Source: Curtobacterium sp. 9128 (lineage in GTDB: Bacteria; Actinomycetota; Actinomycetes; Actinomycetales; Microbacteriaceae). Taken from it: a stretch of 64,000 nucleotides of DNA. A model generated the notes under the pieces. That model saw only the letters and a program-made list of their open reading frames with translations. It had not been told where the DNA came from and did not search any database. A program made the translations under genes and the position numbers. Below, one piece after another: positions 39,227-48,007 of the stretch. Position 1 is the stretch's first letter. Every line of letters begins with the position of its first letter. The stretch is from NCBI RefSeq assembly GCF_900086645.1, contig NZ_LT576451.1, positions 1,674,001 to 1,738,000 on the forward strand. Reading direction: 5' to 3'.

Positions 39227-39724
39227 ATGCGCATCCACCTCGGAACGGACCACGCCGGCCTCGAGTTCTCGAAGACCCTCGCCGACCACCTCGCCGAGGC
39301 GGGTCACGAGGTCGTGGACCACGGCCCGACCGAGTACGACGCGCTCGACGACTACCCCTCGTTCTGCATCAACGCCGCGCACGCCGTCGTGCAGGACCAG
39401 ATGGCCGGCGTGCAGGCGCTCGGCGTCGTGTTCGGCGGTTCGGGCAACGGCGAGCAGATCGCCGCGAACAAGGTCGCCGGCGTCCGGGCGGCGCTGGTCT
39501 GGAACGAGTCCACCGCGCTCCTCGCCCGCCAGCACAACGACGCGAACGTCATCTCGATCGGTGCCCGTCAGCACACCGAGGCCGAGGTCATCGACTTCGT
39601 CGACCTGTTCATCGCGGAGCCGTTCTCGGGCGAAGAGCGCCACGCCCGCCGCATCGCGCAGCTCGCCGAGTACGAGCAGACGGGGCACATCGCCGGTAAG
39701 CAGATCGACGGCGCGGCCGAGTAG
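39227..39724 (+). CDS. rpiB: Ribose-5-phosphate isomerase B
   Basis: The 165-residue enzyme interconverts ribose-5-phosphate and ribulose-5-phosphate. It begins MRIHLGTDHAGLEFSKTL and has VFGGSGNGEQIAANKVAGVRAAL. In this actinobacterial (mycobacterial) type the Glu in GEQ replaces the catalytic Cys of the Escherichia coli enzyme. TAGGAT ends exactly 6 bases before the ATG, predicting a leaderless mRNA. Confidence 0.93.
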   Translation: MRIHLGTDHAGLEFSKTLADHLAEAGHEVVDHGPTEYDALDDYPSFCINAAHAVVQDQMAGVQALGVVFGGSGNGEQIAANKVAGVRAALVWNESTALLARQHNDANVISIGARQHTEAEVIDFVDLFIAEPFSGEERHARRIAQLAEYEQTGHIAGKQIDGAAE

Positions 39725-39733
39725 ACAGGGACC

Positions 39734-40663
39734 ATGCCCGAGGGTCACTCCGTCCACCGCATCGCCAACCAGTTCACCCGGCACTTCGTCGGCAAGCGTT
39801 GCGAGGTGTCGAGTCCGCAAGGGCGGTTCGCCGCCGGTGCCGCGAAGATCGACGGCAAGCGCATGATCGCTGCCCGGGCCGTCGGCAAGCAGATGTTCCT
39901 CGAGTTCGAGGACGACCTGTTCCTCCGGGTCCACCTCGGCCTGTACGGGGCGTGGGACTTCGCGGGCATGGTCTCCTCCGCCGAGCAGCTGTCCGAGGAC
40001 GGCGACGGCGAGGAGTCGCTGACGTCGATCGGCGCGCCGCGACTCGCCCGCTACCGGATGGCCGAGCAGGAGAAGGTCGAGGACCCGATCGAGTCCTTCC
40101 CGCCGGATCCCGTCGGGCAGGTCCGCGTGCGGCTCCTCACCGAGGACACCGTCGCCGACCTCCGCGGACCCACCGCCTGCGTCGTGGAGACCCCTGCCGA
40201 GGTCCAGAAGGCGCTCGACAAGCTCGGCCCCGACCCGATCAACGACGACGGCCCCGAGGCGGAGAAGACCTTCGTCGAGAACGTCCGGAAGCGGAACGTC
40301 GCGATCGGGCAGCTCCTCATGGACCAGGCCGTGGTGAGCGGCATCGGCAACATCTACCGTGCCGAGCTGCTGTTCCGGCAGCGGATCGACCCGTACAAGC
40401 CCGGCAAGCAGATCACCGTCAAGCAGGCGAAGGCGCTCTGGGCGGACTGGTCGACGCTGTTGCACGACGGCGTCCGTGACGGCCTGATGATGACGATGGA
40501 CGGCCTGTCCGACGCGGAGCTCAAGAAGGCCCGCCGCTCCCGGAAGGACCGGCACTGGGTGTACCACCGCCAGGGCGAGCCGTGCCGGGTGTGCGGCACC
40601 GAGATCCGGATGGCCGACATGGCCGGCCGGAAGCTCTACTGGTGCCCGAAGGACCAGAAGTAG
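39734..40663 (+). CDS. Fpg/Nei-type DNA glycosylase (endonuclease VIII-like)
   Basis: The 309-residue enzyme starts MPEGHSVHRIANQF, with the catalytic Pro2-Glu3 pair after Met removal. It has the helix-two-turn-helix GIGNIYRAELLFRQRIDPY and a C-terminal zinc finger with four Cys (CRVCG ... WCPKDQK, where the first pair is CxxC). It removes oxidised bases from DNA. It starts 9 bases after rpiB and is probably on the same transcript. Confidence 0.92.
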   Translation: MPEGHSVHRIANQFTRHFVGKRCEVSSPQGRFAAGAAKIDGKRMIAARAVGKQMFLEFEDDLFLRVHLGLYGAWDFAGMVSSAEQLSEDGDGEESLTSIGAPRLARYRMAEQEKVEDPIESFPPDPVGQVRVRLLTEDTVADLRGPTACVVETPAEVQKALDKLGPDPINDDGPEAEKTFVENVRKRNVAIGQLLMDQAVVSGIGNIYRAELLFRQRIDPYKPGKQITVKQAKALWADWSTLLHDGVRDGLMMTMDGLSDAELKKARRSRKDRHWVYHRQGEPCRVCGTEIRMADMAGRKLYWCPKDQK

Positions 40664-40670
40664 CGCTCGG

Positions 40671-42140
40671 TCACAGGTCGCGGTGGGTCCACCGTCCAGC
40701 GACGGCAGTGGCGAGGACGGGCATCTCCCGCAGCTGGGCCGAGGGCGCCGCGAGCGGGTCGACCGCGACGAGGACGAGGTCGGCGACGTCCCCGACCGAC
40801 ACCCCGACACGACCGTCGGTCGAGCCGGTCCAGGCGGCCAGGGCCGACATGCGCTCCGACGGGTGCCACGGCTCCCGGCCGTCCCGGTCCCGCCCCACGG
40901 CGGCGGCGAGCGACACCCACGGGTCGAGGGGCGCCACCGGGGCGTCCGACCCGAGCAGCACCCGGGCACCGGCCCTGGCGAGTGACGCGAACGCGAACGC
41001 CCGATCGGTCGAGGCCGCCCAGTAGCGGTCGGCGATGTCGCGGTCGTCCATGGCGTGCTCCGGCTGCACGGACGCGGCGACCCCGAGCCGGGCGAATCGG
41101 TCGACGTCCGTGTCCGCGAGCAGCTGGGCGTGCTCGATCGTCCCGCGGGCGCCGACCGCCTCGAACACGTCGAGCGCGAGGGTGTTCGCCCGGTCGCCGA
41201 TCGCGTGGATCGCGGGCACGAGTCCGGCGGACACGGCTCGGCGGGTGATCGCCACGAGCTCGTCGAACTCCCACGCGAGCACCCCTTCGCCGGTCGCCAT
41301 CGCCGCGGTCCTGGTGCCGAGCGACCCGTCCGTCACGACCTTGAACGGCCCCATCGTGAGCAGGCCCCTGGTGCCAGGAGCGACGTCGCCGGTGCGCAGC
41401 CCCCGGGCGATCACGTCGTCGAGTTCGACGGGGTAGACGCCGGACGACACCCGCAGCGCGTCGGTACCGCCGCGGATCCGGCGGACCCAGCGGTCGAACC
41501 CGAAGCGCATCTCGAGGTCGACGATGCTCGTCAGCCCTCGTGCTGCGCCGGCCTCCACCGCGTCGGCGACGTACCCGTCGAGCACGGCGTCCGGTACCTG
41601 CGACAACGCACCCGTCACGTCGAACGCGTCCTGTTCGCGGAGGACCCCGTCCTCGCCGGCCGCGAGCGGCCGACCGAGGGCCTCGGCGAAGTGGGTGAGG
41701 GCGAGCGCGTTGCACCAGACCGCGTGCAGGTCACCGCTGATGACAACCGCCGGGAGGCCCGGTGCGGCCTGGTCGAGCAGCGCGCGTCGGGCAGGGCGGG
41801 GCCACATCCCGTCGCGGTAGCCGTGGCCGATGAGGACCGGGTCCGAGACACCGGTGCGCGCGACCTCGGCCAGCAGGTCTGCCGTGGCCTCGGCGCTGTC
41901 GCACGCCGAGACGTCGACGCGCCGACGGACGAGCGCCCACTGGTCGAAGTGCGTGTGGTGGTCGTGGAGGCCTGGTCCGAGCCAGGCGCCGCCGGCCTCG
42001 ACGACGTCGGTGTCCGGCCCGGACGGGTCGACGGTGCCGGCGGGTGCGATCGCGACGACGACGCCGTCGCGGACCAGCACGTCAGCCGGCGCCCCCGCCG
42101 TGCCGATGCGGCGGATCGTGCGGAGCAGGACCTCGGTCAC
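40671..42140 (-). CDS. Amidohydrolase (YtcJ-like)
   Basis: The 489-residue metal-dependent hydrolase has the N-terminal metal motif LHDHHTHFDQW (about residue 58), VPAIHAIGDRANTLALDVFEAV, GTIEHAQLL and LGSDAPVAPLDPW (metal Asp). These are the marks of YtcJ-type amidohydrolases. The substrate is unknown. Its GTG start overlaps the upstream PaiB-like gene stop (GTGA). Its stop is 7 bases from the convergent glycosylase stop. Confidence 0.88.
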   Translation of the reverse strand: MTEVLLRTIRRIGTAGAPADVLVRDGVVVAIAPAGTVDPSGPDTDVVEAGGAWLGPGLHDHHTHFDQWALVRRRVDVSACDSAEATADLLAEVARTGVSDPVLIGHGYRDGMWPRPARRALLDQAAPGLPAVVISGDLHAVWCNALALTHFAEALGRPLAAGEDGVLREQDAFDVTGALSQVPDAVLDGYVADAVEAGAARGLTSIVDLEMRFGFDRWVRRIRGGTDALRVSSGVYPVELDDVIARGLRTGDVAPGTRGLLTMGPFKVVTDGSLGTRTAAMATGEGVLAWEFDELVAITRRAVSAGLVPAIHAIGDRANTLALDVFEAVGARGTIEHAQLLADTDVDRFARLGVAASVQPEHAMDDRDIADRYWAASTDRAFAFASLARAGARVLLGSDAPVAPLDPWVSLAAAVGRDRDGREPWHPSERMSALAAWTGSTDGRVGVSVGDVADLVLVAVDPLAAPSAQLREMPVLATAVAGRWTHRDL

Positions 42141-42763
42141 GCGTGGACACCGCCCCGGACGCGCTCCATCTCGTCGGCGAGTGCCGGCGAGGCGTAGGGA
42201 CCGTCGCCGCGGAGCCCGGCGATGACGTCGTCGACGACCTCTGGCGCCTTGTTCTGGGACAGCTTCGCGCGGGCGTCGAACCGGGTGACCCGGATGCGGA
42301 TGCCCACGGTGCCCTTCGCGATGCGCCTGGCGGTCTCCTCGTCGACGTCAAGCGACACCGGCTCCGGCATCTCGCGCTCGAAGTGGTCGACGAGTTCGCC
42401 GAGGACGCGGAAGTTCTCCTCGTCGGACAGGATCTCCGGCGTGCCCCAGAGGTGCGCCGTGACGTGGTTCCAGGTCGGCACGAACTGCTCGGCGGGGTAC
42501 CAGGCGGGGGAGACGTAGCCGTGCGGTCCCTGCACGACGACGAGGACCTCGTGCTCGCCGAGTTCGTGCGCCTGCTCGTCGGGGCGGCCCACGTGCGACA
42601 CGAGGACGATCTCGTCGTCCGACGCCTCCTCGAGCAGGAACGGGTAGTGCGACGCGACGAGCCCCGCGGCGGTGTGGGACACGATCGTCGCCCACGGGTT
42701 CCCGCGGACGAGCCGCTTGACCTCGTCGACGTCGGTCATCAGGAAGTGGGGCGTGTGTCGCAT
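42137..42763 (-). CDS. PaiB-like FMN-binding protein
   Basis: The 208-residue protein begins MRHTPHFLMTDVDEVKRLVRGNPWATIVSH and has LVVVQGPHGYVSPAWYP and FVPTWNHVTAHLWGTP, which match PaiB/FMN-binding split-barrel proteins. The C-terminus includes GIRIRVTRFDARAKLSQNK. In Bacillus PaiB affects protease and sporulation genes; its role here is unknown. First gene of a pair with the amidohydrolase. Confidence 0.85.
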   Translation of the reverse strand: MRHTPHFLMTDVDEVKRLVRGNPWATIVSHTAAGLVASHYPFLLEEASDDEIVLVSHVGRPDEQAHELGEHEVLVVVQGPHGYVSPAWYPAEQFVPTWNHVTAHLWGTPEILSDEENFRVLGELVDHFEREMPEPVSLDVDEETARRIAKGTVGIRIRVTRFDARAKLSQNKAPEVVDDVIAGLRGDGPYASPALADEMERVRGGVHA

Positions 42764-42766
42764 GCT

Positions 42767-42792
42767 CCGAGCCTGGCACATGGGAGGCTCGG
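42767..42792. promoter_or_regulatory. Inverted repeat in a 33-base divergent gap
   Basis: CCGAGCC (42767-42773) and GGCTCGG (42786-42792) fill most of the gap between the PaiB-like and serine-hydrolase starts. It may be a shared operator. The right arm also resembles the dispersed GGAGGCTCG motif. Confidence 0.4.
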
Positions 42793-42796
42793 GATC

Positions 42797-44203
42797 ATGA
42801 CGAACCGTGCCGCGTACGAGACCGTCCTGCCCTACGTCCGCGAGTGGGTGGCCTACAAGGTCTGGCAGCTCCGGGTTCCCGGCGTGCAGGTGGCGATCGG
42901 GTACCAGGGCGAGGAGCTGTTCTCCGCCGCGTGGGGCTACGCGGACGTCGAAGCCGGTCGAGCACTGACGACGGAGAGCATCTTCCGGATCGCCTCGCAC
43001 TCGAAGACGTTCACGGCGACGGCGCTCCTGCTCCTCGCCGAGCGCGGGTCGCTCCGCCTCGACGACACCGTCGGGACCTACGTCCCGGCGCTGGTCGACG
43101 GTGGTTCACCGATCGCCGACGCGACCATCCGCGAACTCATGGAGATGGGCGCTGGCGTCATCCGGGACGGCCACGACGGCGACTACTGGTCGCTGCAGCG
43201 CCCGTTCCCGGACGAGTCGGAGTTGCTGTCGCTCGTGCTGGACCGCGGGCAGAAGGTCCCTGCGGGGTCGTCGTTCAACTACTCGAACCTCGGCTACTCG
43301 CTGCTCGGGCTCGTCATCGCGGCGGTGACGGGCACGTCCTACAACGAGTTCGTGCGGCGGGCGATCGTCGAGCCCCTGGGTCTCCGGAACACCGGCCCGG
43401 ACTTCGACCCGGCCAGGGAGGACGACTTCGTCGTCGGCTACTCCGGCTTCCACGTCGCGCGGACCCGGCAGCGCATCGCCCACGTCGACACCAGGGCGAT
43501 GGCCGCGGCGACCGGCTTCCACGGCACAGCGAGCGATCTCGTCCGGTACTTCTCCGCACACGTGCTCGGGCAGGGTGACTTGCTCAGCGACCACTCGAAG
43601 CGGCTCGCGCAGCGGAAGTCGTGGAGCGCCTCGGACGACGACCCGAGCGCTCGCGGCTACGGCGCCGGGTTCATCGTCGACCGCATCGGCGGACGCGAGA
43701 TCCGCGGGCACTCGGGCGGCTTTCCTGGGCACATCACGCAGTCGCTCTTCGACCCGGCGTCGTCGCTCGTCGTGTCCGTGATGACCAGTGCTGCCGCCGG
43801 CCCCGCGACCCTCCTCGCGACCGGGATCGTGCACCTGCTCGACGCCGCTGCCGACGCCGGCGCGCCCGGGGCCGCGGTCACGGACGACGCCGTCGCGGCG
43901 AGCTACACCGGCCGGTTCGCCAACCCGTGGGGTGTCACCGACATCGCGCGCGTGGGCGACCGTCTGCTCGCGATCGACCCCTCCGGTCCCGATCCGCTCG
44001 AGTCACCCACCCGCCTCGAGGTGGTCGACGCGGACACCCTCCGCATGACGCACGGCAACCGCTTCGGCTCCGTCGACGAGGACATCGTGTTCACCCGCGA
44101 TGCCGATGGCACCGTGCTCCGCATCCGCGGGAGCGGCGGCATGACCGAAGAGCCCTGGAGCATCCCCGAGGAGACACCCGAGGTTGCCGCCGGCCTCGTC
44201 TGA
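42797..44203 (+). CDS. Beta-lactamase-fold serine hydrolase (class C/esterase-like)
   Basis: The 468-residue protein has SHSK (SxxK, about residue 73), YSN in FNYSNLGYSLLG (about 160) and HSG in IRGHSGGF (about 305), the three motifs of class C beta-lactamase and DD-peptidase relatives. The last 120 residues form an extra lipocalin-like domain (AASYTGRFANPWG...). There is no signal peptide, so it is likely a cytoplasmic esterase or peptidase rather than a secreted beta-lactamase. Confidence 0.85.
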   Translation: MTNRAAYETVLPYVREWVAYKVWQLRVPGVQVAIGYQGEELFSAAWGYADVEAGRALTTESIFRIASHSKTFTATALLLLAERGSLRLDDTVGTYVPALVDGGSPIADATIRELMEMGAGVIRDGHDGDYWSLQRPFPDESELLSLVLDRGQKVPAGSSFNYSNLGYSLLGLVIAAVTGTSYNEFVRRAIVEPLGLRNTGPDFDPAREDDFVVGYSGFHVARTRQRIAHVDTRAMAAATGFHGTASDLVRYFSAHVLGQGDLLSDHSKRLAQRKSWSASDDDPSARGYGAGFIVDRIGGREIRGHSGGFPGHITQSLFDPASSLVVSVMTSAAAGPATLLATGIVHLLDAAADAGAPGAAVTDDAVAASYTGRFANPWGVTDIARVGDRLLAIDPSGPDPLESPTRLEVVDADTLRMTHGNRFGSVDEDIVFTRDADGTVLRIRGSGGMTEEPWSIPEETPEVAAGLV

Positions 44204-44269
44204 CGTCACAGCTGCCGTTGCTGGGTGCCACCGGCGGCAGCCGGAGCAGGACTTCCGATTTCGTCGTGT

Positions 44270-44311
44270 CCGATCCGGTCGCCGATCCCCGGGGTTCGTG
44301 AACCGGATCGG
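44270..44311. terminator. Hairpin between convergent genes
   Basis: CCGATCCGGT (44270-44279) and ACCGGATCGG (44302-44311) form a perfect 10-base stem directly before the AraC-type gene stop. Confidence 0.55.
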
Positions 44312-45178
44312 TCACCGCAGGATTCGGGATTGCTCGTCCGGGGACGGCAGGCGTGTGACGGTCTGCTCGACGCGTGTCAGCGTGCGCCGCATCGCTCGGG
44401 TCGAGGGGTAGCCGTACCGGGACGCGACCGCTGCTGGATCGTCCCCGTTGAGGAGCGCCCTGCGGGCCGCGAGCGTCCGGAACCACCGGACGAACGCATC
44501 CGGTGACAGCCCGGTCTCGGCCGAGAACCGTCGGCGCAGCGTGCGGTCGGAGATGTTCGTGATCGCTGCGAGATCCGGCACGGTCGGCGGTGGGCCCGGT
44601 TCGGCGATGGCGTTGATGCAGCGCGTGAGGCTGTTGTCGCGGAGGACCGGCGGGCGCCATGCTGCAACGAGCGTGACGACCAACATCCGCGCGAGGGCGT
44701 CCTGCTGCGGACCCGGCCACCGGTGCGCGGCCTGCTCCGACAGGTGCTGCAACGTCAGCGCGACGTCCACGTCCGCAACCGGGTGCTCGATGGTGGACAC
44801 GAAGTCGGGGAGCGGGAGCGCCTCCGACGCGAGCGGTCCGAACCTCGCGCTCCCGTGGTGGACTCCCGACTTGTGGAACGGGAGGCCGAAGAAGGCGTCC
44901 GTGTCGGACACCCGTGGTGGTGGGTCGTGGGCGGAACTCGTCCCGACCCAGGCCGGTGCTCCCGGGGCGATGAGCGCGGCGTTGCCGCGCTGGAGCAGCT
45001 CGGTCTCGTCGCCACGCCCCACCCAGATGGTGCCGGACTGCGTGGCGATCCACAGGTGCCCGGACCGCGCCGTCGGGAAGTGGTGGGTCCAGGCGGAGTC
45101 GGGGTCTGCCTCCAGTTCGGCGCAGTACGCGACGTCGAGTCCGACCGCATCCACCAGCGCGCGGAGCGCGTCGGCCAT
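44312..45178 (-). CDS. AraC family transcriptional regulator
   Basis: The 288-residue protein has an N-terminal cupin-like sensor (GHLWIATQSGTIWVGRGDETELLQRGNAALIAPG) and a C-terminal double helix-turn-helix (PDLAAITNISDRTLRRRFSAETGLSPDAFVRWFRTLAARRALLNGDDPAAVASRYGYPSTRAMRRTL). It starts 3 bases after the membrane-protein gene and is probably in its operon. Ligand unknown. Confidence 0.88.
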   Translation of the reverse strand: MADALRALVDAVGLDVAYCAELEADPDSAWTHHFPTARSGHLWIATQSGTIWVGRGDETELLQRGNAALIAPGAPAWVGTSSAHDPPPRVSDTDAFFGLPFHKSGVHHGSARFGPLASEALPLPDFVSTIEHPVADVDVALTLQHLSEQAAHRWPGPQQDALARMLVVTLVAAWRPPVLRDNSLTRCINAIAEPGPPPTVPDLAAITNISDRTLRRRFSAETGLSPDAFVRWFRTLAARRALLNGDDPAAVASRYGYPSTRAMRRTLTRVEQTVTRLPSPDEQSRILR

Positions 45179-45181
45179 GTG

Positions 45182-45775
45182 TCAGCGCACGTCTGCCGTG
45201 GTCCAGAGGTAGCGCCCTCCGGAGCGGACTGGACGGAGGAGCGGGCCGACGAAGAGCGCGGCGGCGGCGAGAAACGCGACGATCTGGGCGACCGCCGGGA
45301 TCGCGAAGAGGACGCTGAGCATGGTCTGTGTCACCTGTGGGAGGGCCGCGAACCAGAGTCCGAGTCCACCGAGCAGCCACACCGCGGCGGCGACGGCGAT
45401 CACCCAGCCGGCGATCCGCGTCGCGCCGGTGCTGCGCTGGAGCACCACGACGCCGAACGCGATGAGCAGGGCTTCCGACGCGATCGACAGGATCGTCGAG
45501 ACGGGGAACGACAGCGCACCCAGTGGGACCCAGCTCAGCGCGAAGCAGAGCGCCGCCAGTGCGAACCCGAGCGTCGTGCGGTCGCTCCGACGCCACGCGA
45601 CCCACCCCACGACGACCGCCGCGAGCCCGCCGAGGACGGCGCCGACGCGCAGGGCGACCGTCCCCGGGTCCCACTGCGTCAGGGTCACCAGGCCCGCGAA
45701 ACCGCTCAGCGCGGGGACGAGGGCGGCGACGACCGCGGCGAGGGCGATCCATCGGTCTCGAACAGCTGCGTCCAT
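45182..45775 (-). CDS. Small polytopic membrane protein
   Basis: The 197-residue protein has about six hydrophobic helices (WIALAAVVAALVPALSGFAGLV to AFLAAAALFVGPLL) and no recognisable transport motif. The ATG at 45775 lies exactly 6 bases after TATGTT, so a leaderless transcript is likely. It is co-directional with and adjacent to the AraC-type regulator, which may control it. Family not recognised. Confidence 0.7.
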   Translation of the reverse strand: MDAAVRDRWIALAAVVAALVPALSGFAGLVTLTQWDPGTVALRVGAVLGGLAAVVVGWVAWRRSDRTTLGFALAALCFALSWVPLGALSFPVSTILSIASEALLIAFGVVVLQRSTGATRIAGWVIAVAAAVWLLGGLGLWFAALPQVTQTMLSVLFAIPAVAQIVAFLAAAALFVGPLLRPVRSGGRYLWTTADVR

Positions 45776-45881
45776 GGATGCAACATACTGTGCGCGGTCC
45801 GATCGGGGTGGGGTTATCCCCACCCCGGATCCGGGAGGGGGCAGGATGGGGTGGGAAGCCCGTGTTCGCGAGGCTTGAGCC

Positions 45882-47300
45882 ATGACCGACACCGACCGTC
45901 TCGACCAGGCAATCACCGTGCCGCTGGACGACGCCATTCCCGCACCGCCAGGAGCCACACCGCCCATGCCCCCGCAGCCCACCGCAGGCTCGTTCTACCG
46001 CGAGGCATGGAAGCGGCTCCCGCGCGACTTCGGCTACATGGCGCTGACGGCGGTGCTGCTCTGCACGCTCTACTTCGTCTTCCCCGCTGCGGTCCTCGGC
46101 GGCGGGTTCCGCGACCTCTTCAACCCGTTCGTCCTGCTGATGTTCTTCATCGCGCTGTTCGTGGCGCGGTGGCTCGGCCAGTTCGAGCGGCTCCGCATCT
46201 CGTGGGCCGACCCGCGGCCGATCCGCCCGGTGGACTGGACGCCGCGCTGGCAGCAGAACTGGTGGACGCGGACGGGATCGGCGGTCGCGAACCCGCACTA
46301 CTGGCTCTACCTGCTGCACGCGGCGGTCGTCTACCCGCTCACCGCGCTCGTCACGGTGGGCGCCGGTGCGCTGCTCGTCGTCGGGTTCTTCGGGCCGTTC
46401 GTCGCCGGGTTCACCGCGCTGCGCTACGGCTGGGACATCAACGTCTTCCTGATGCAGAACAGCTTCGACCAGAGCTGGGCGTGGATCCTCGGGGCGCTGG
46501 CCTGCGCCGTGAGCGTCTCGGCCTCGGTCGTGCTGTTCCCGCTCTGGGCACGCGGTTCCGTGCTCGCGCACTACTGGGTCGACTTCGGGCTGCTCGGCGG
46601 ATTCCGTGCCGAGGTGCTCGAGCGTCGGGTCGCCGGGCTCCAGGCCTCCCGCGCTGGTGCGGTGACCGCAGAGGGACAGGCGCTCCGACAGATCGAGCGT
46701 GACCTGCACGACGGCCCGCAGCAGCGCCTCGTGCGGTTGCGGATGGACCTCTCGGCCGCAGAGCGTGCGTTCGACAAGGACCCGGACAAGGCGAAGCAGC
46801 TCATCGGCGAGGCGTCGGAGCACGCGAAGGACGCGCTCGACGAGCTCCGCGCGCTCTCCCGCGGGTTCGCGCCGCCGATCCTGCTCGACCGCGGGCTGGT
46901 CGCCGCGCTCGAGGCCCTCGTCGCACGCACCCCGATCCCCGTCGGCCTCGACGTCCGCCTGCCGGACGGGCTCGAGCTCGCGACGGAGATCCAGCGGAAC
47001 GTGTACTTCACGGTGTCCGAGCTCCTGACGAACACCACGAAGCACGCCGGAGCGTCGACGGCCGGCGTGTACCTCGGGCTCGTGGTGGACACCTCCTCGG
47101 TCTGGTACCTCACGGTCAGCGTCACGGACGACGGCGTCGGGGGAGCGAGCGTGCAGGAGGGCCACGGCATCGAGGGGCTCATGGGGCGCATGCGAGCCCT
47201 CGACGGTGAGCTGACGGTGTCGAGCCCCGAGGGTGGTCCGACCGAGGCCACCGCGCGCATCCCGCTCGGCGCACTGAACGGAGTACCCGTCGCCCGCTAG
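45882..47300 (+). CDS. NarL-type sensor histidine kinase
   Basis: The 472-residue protein has about five membrane helices between residues 50 and 225 (GYMALTAVLLCTLYFVF, LLMFFIALFVARWL, YLLHAAVVYPLTALVTVGAGALLVVGF and others). It then has the HisKA_3 box QIERDLHDGPQQRLVRLRMDL (phospho-His) and a HATPase domain (NVYFTVSELLTNTTKHAGAST, VTDDGVGGA, EGLMGRMRALDGELTV). The paired regulator starts 28 bases downstream. Signal unknown. Confidence 0.92.
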   Translation: MTDTDRLDQAITVPLDDAIPAPPGATPPMPPQPTAGSFYREAWKRLPRDFGYMALTAVLLCTLYFVFPAAVLGGGFRDLFNPFVLLMFFIALFVARWLGQFERLRISWADPRPIRPVDWTPRWQQNWWTRTGSAVANPHYWLYLLHAAVVYPLTALVTVGAGALLVVGFFGPFVAGFTALRYGWDINVFLMQNSFDQSWAWILGALACAVSVSASVVLFPLWARGSVLAHYWVDFGLLGGFRAEVLERRVAGLQASRAGAVTAEGQALRQIERDLHDGPQQRLVRLRMDLSAAERAFDKDPDKAKQLIGEASEHAKDALDELRALSRGFAPPILLDRGLVAALEALVARTPIPVGLDVRLPDGLELATEIQRNVYFTVSELLTNTTKHAGASTAGVYLGLVVDTSSVWYLTVSVTDDGVGGASVQEGHGIEGLMGRMRALDGELTVSSPEGGPTEATARIPLGALNGVPVAR

Positions 47301-47328
47301 GGTCCCCGTCTCCCGGTAGGGTTGGGGC

Positions 47329-47991
47329 ATGACCGACGGCCCGGATGCAGCACGCATCCGGGCCGTCGTCGTCGACGACGCGGTCCTGCTCCGCGAGGGG
47401 CTGTCCCGCGTCCTCGAAGAAGCGGGCATCGAGGTCGTCGGGCAGTACGCCGACGCCGTCTCGTTCCTCGCGACGCTGCCCGATGGCGCCCCCGACGTCG
47501 TGATCATGGACGTCCGGATGCCGCCGACCTTCACCGACGAGGGTGTCCGCGCCGCCGTCGAGACCCGCCGACTCGCACCGGCCACCGGGGTGCTGCTCCT
47601 GTCCCAGTACGTCGAGGCCACCTACGCCGAAGACGTCCTGGCGTCGGGCTCGTCGGGCATCGGCTACCTGCTCAAGGACCGTGTCACGCGGCTCGAGGAG
47701 ATCGACGACGCCGTCCGACGGATCGCCTCCGGCGGCACCGTCCTCGATCCCGAGGTCGTCACACAGCTGATGAGCCGCCGCCGCGACCCGCTCGAGGCGC
47801 TCACGCCGCGCGAGCGCGAGGTCTTGGGGCTGATGGCAGAGGGCCGGACCAACGCCGCCATCGCCCGAGCACTCGTCATCGGCACCGGCGCCGTCGAGAA
47901 GCACGTGTCGAGCATCTTCGCCAAGCTCGCGCTCGAGGACACCGGCGAGGACCACCGCCGCGTCCTCGCCGTGCTCGCCTACCTGGGATGA
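47329..47991 (+). CDS. LuxR-type response regulator
   Basis: The 220-residue protein has a receiver domain (AVVVDDAVLLREGL, VVIMDVRMPP with the phospho-Asp at about 57, LLLSQYVEATYAED, GYLLKD) and a LuxR DNA-binding end (LTPREREVLGLMAEGRTNAAIARALVIGTGAVEKHVSSIFAKL). It pairs with the upstream kinase. TAGGGT ends exactly 6 bases before the ATG, so it may also be transcribed separately as a leaderless mRNA. Confidence 0.93.
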   Translation: MTDGPDAARIRAVVVDDAVLLREGLSRVLEEAGIEVVGQYADAVSFLATLPDGAPDVVIMDVRMPPTFTDEGVRAAVETRRLAPATGVLLLSQYVEATYAEDVLASGSSGIGYLLKDRVTRLEEIDDAVRRIASGGTVLDPEVVTQLMSRRRDPLEALTPREREVLGLMAEGRTNAAIARALVIGTGAVEKHVSSIFAKLALEDTGEDHRRVLAVLAYLG

Positions 47992-48007
47992 AGCGGGGCC
48001 CGCTCGG

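Noticed and set aside
42797-44203. Secreted beta-lactamase conferring resistance
   Set aside because: SxxK, YxN and HxG motifs are present, but there is no signal peptide and there is an extra C-terminal domain, which fits a cytoplasmic esterase or peptidase relative better.
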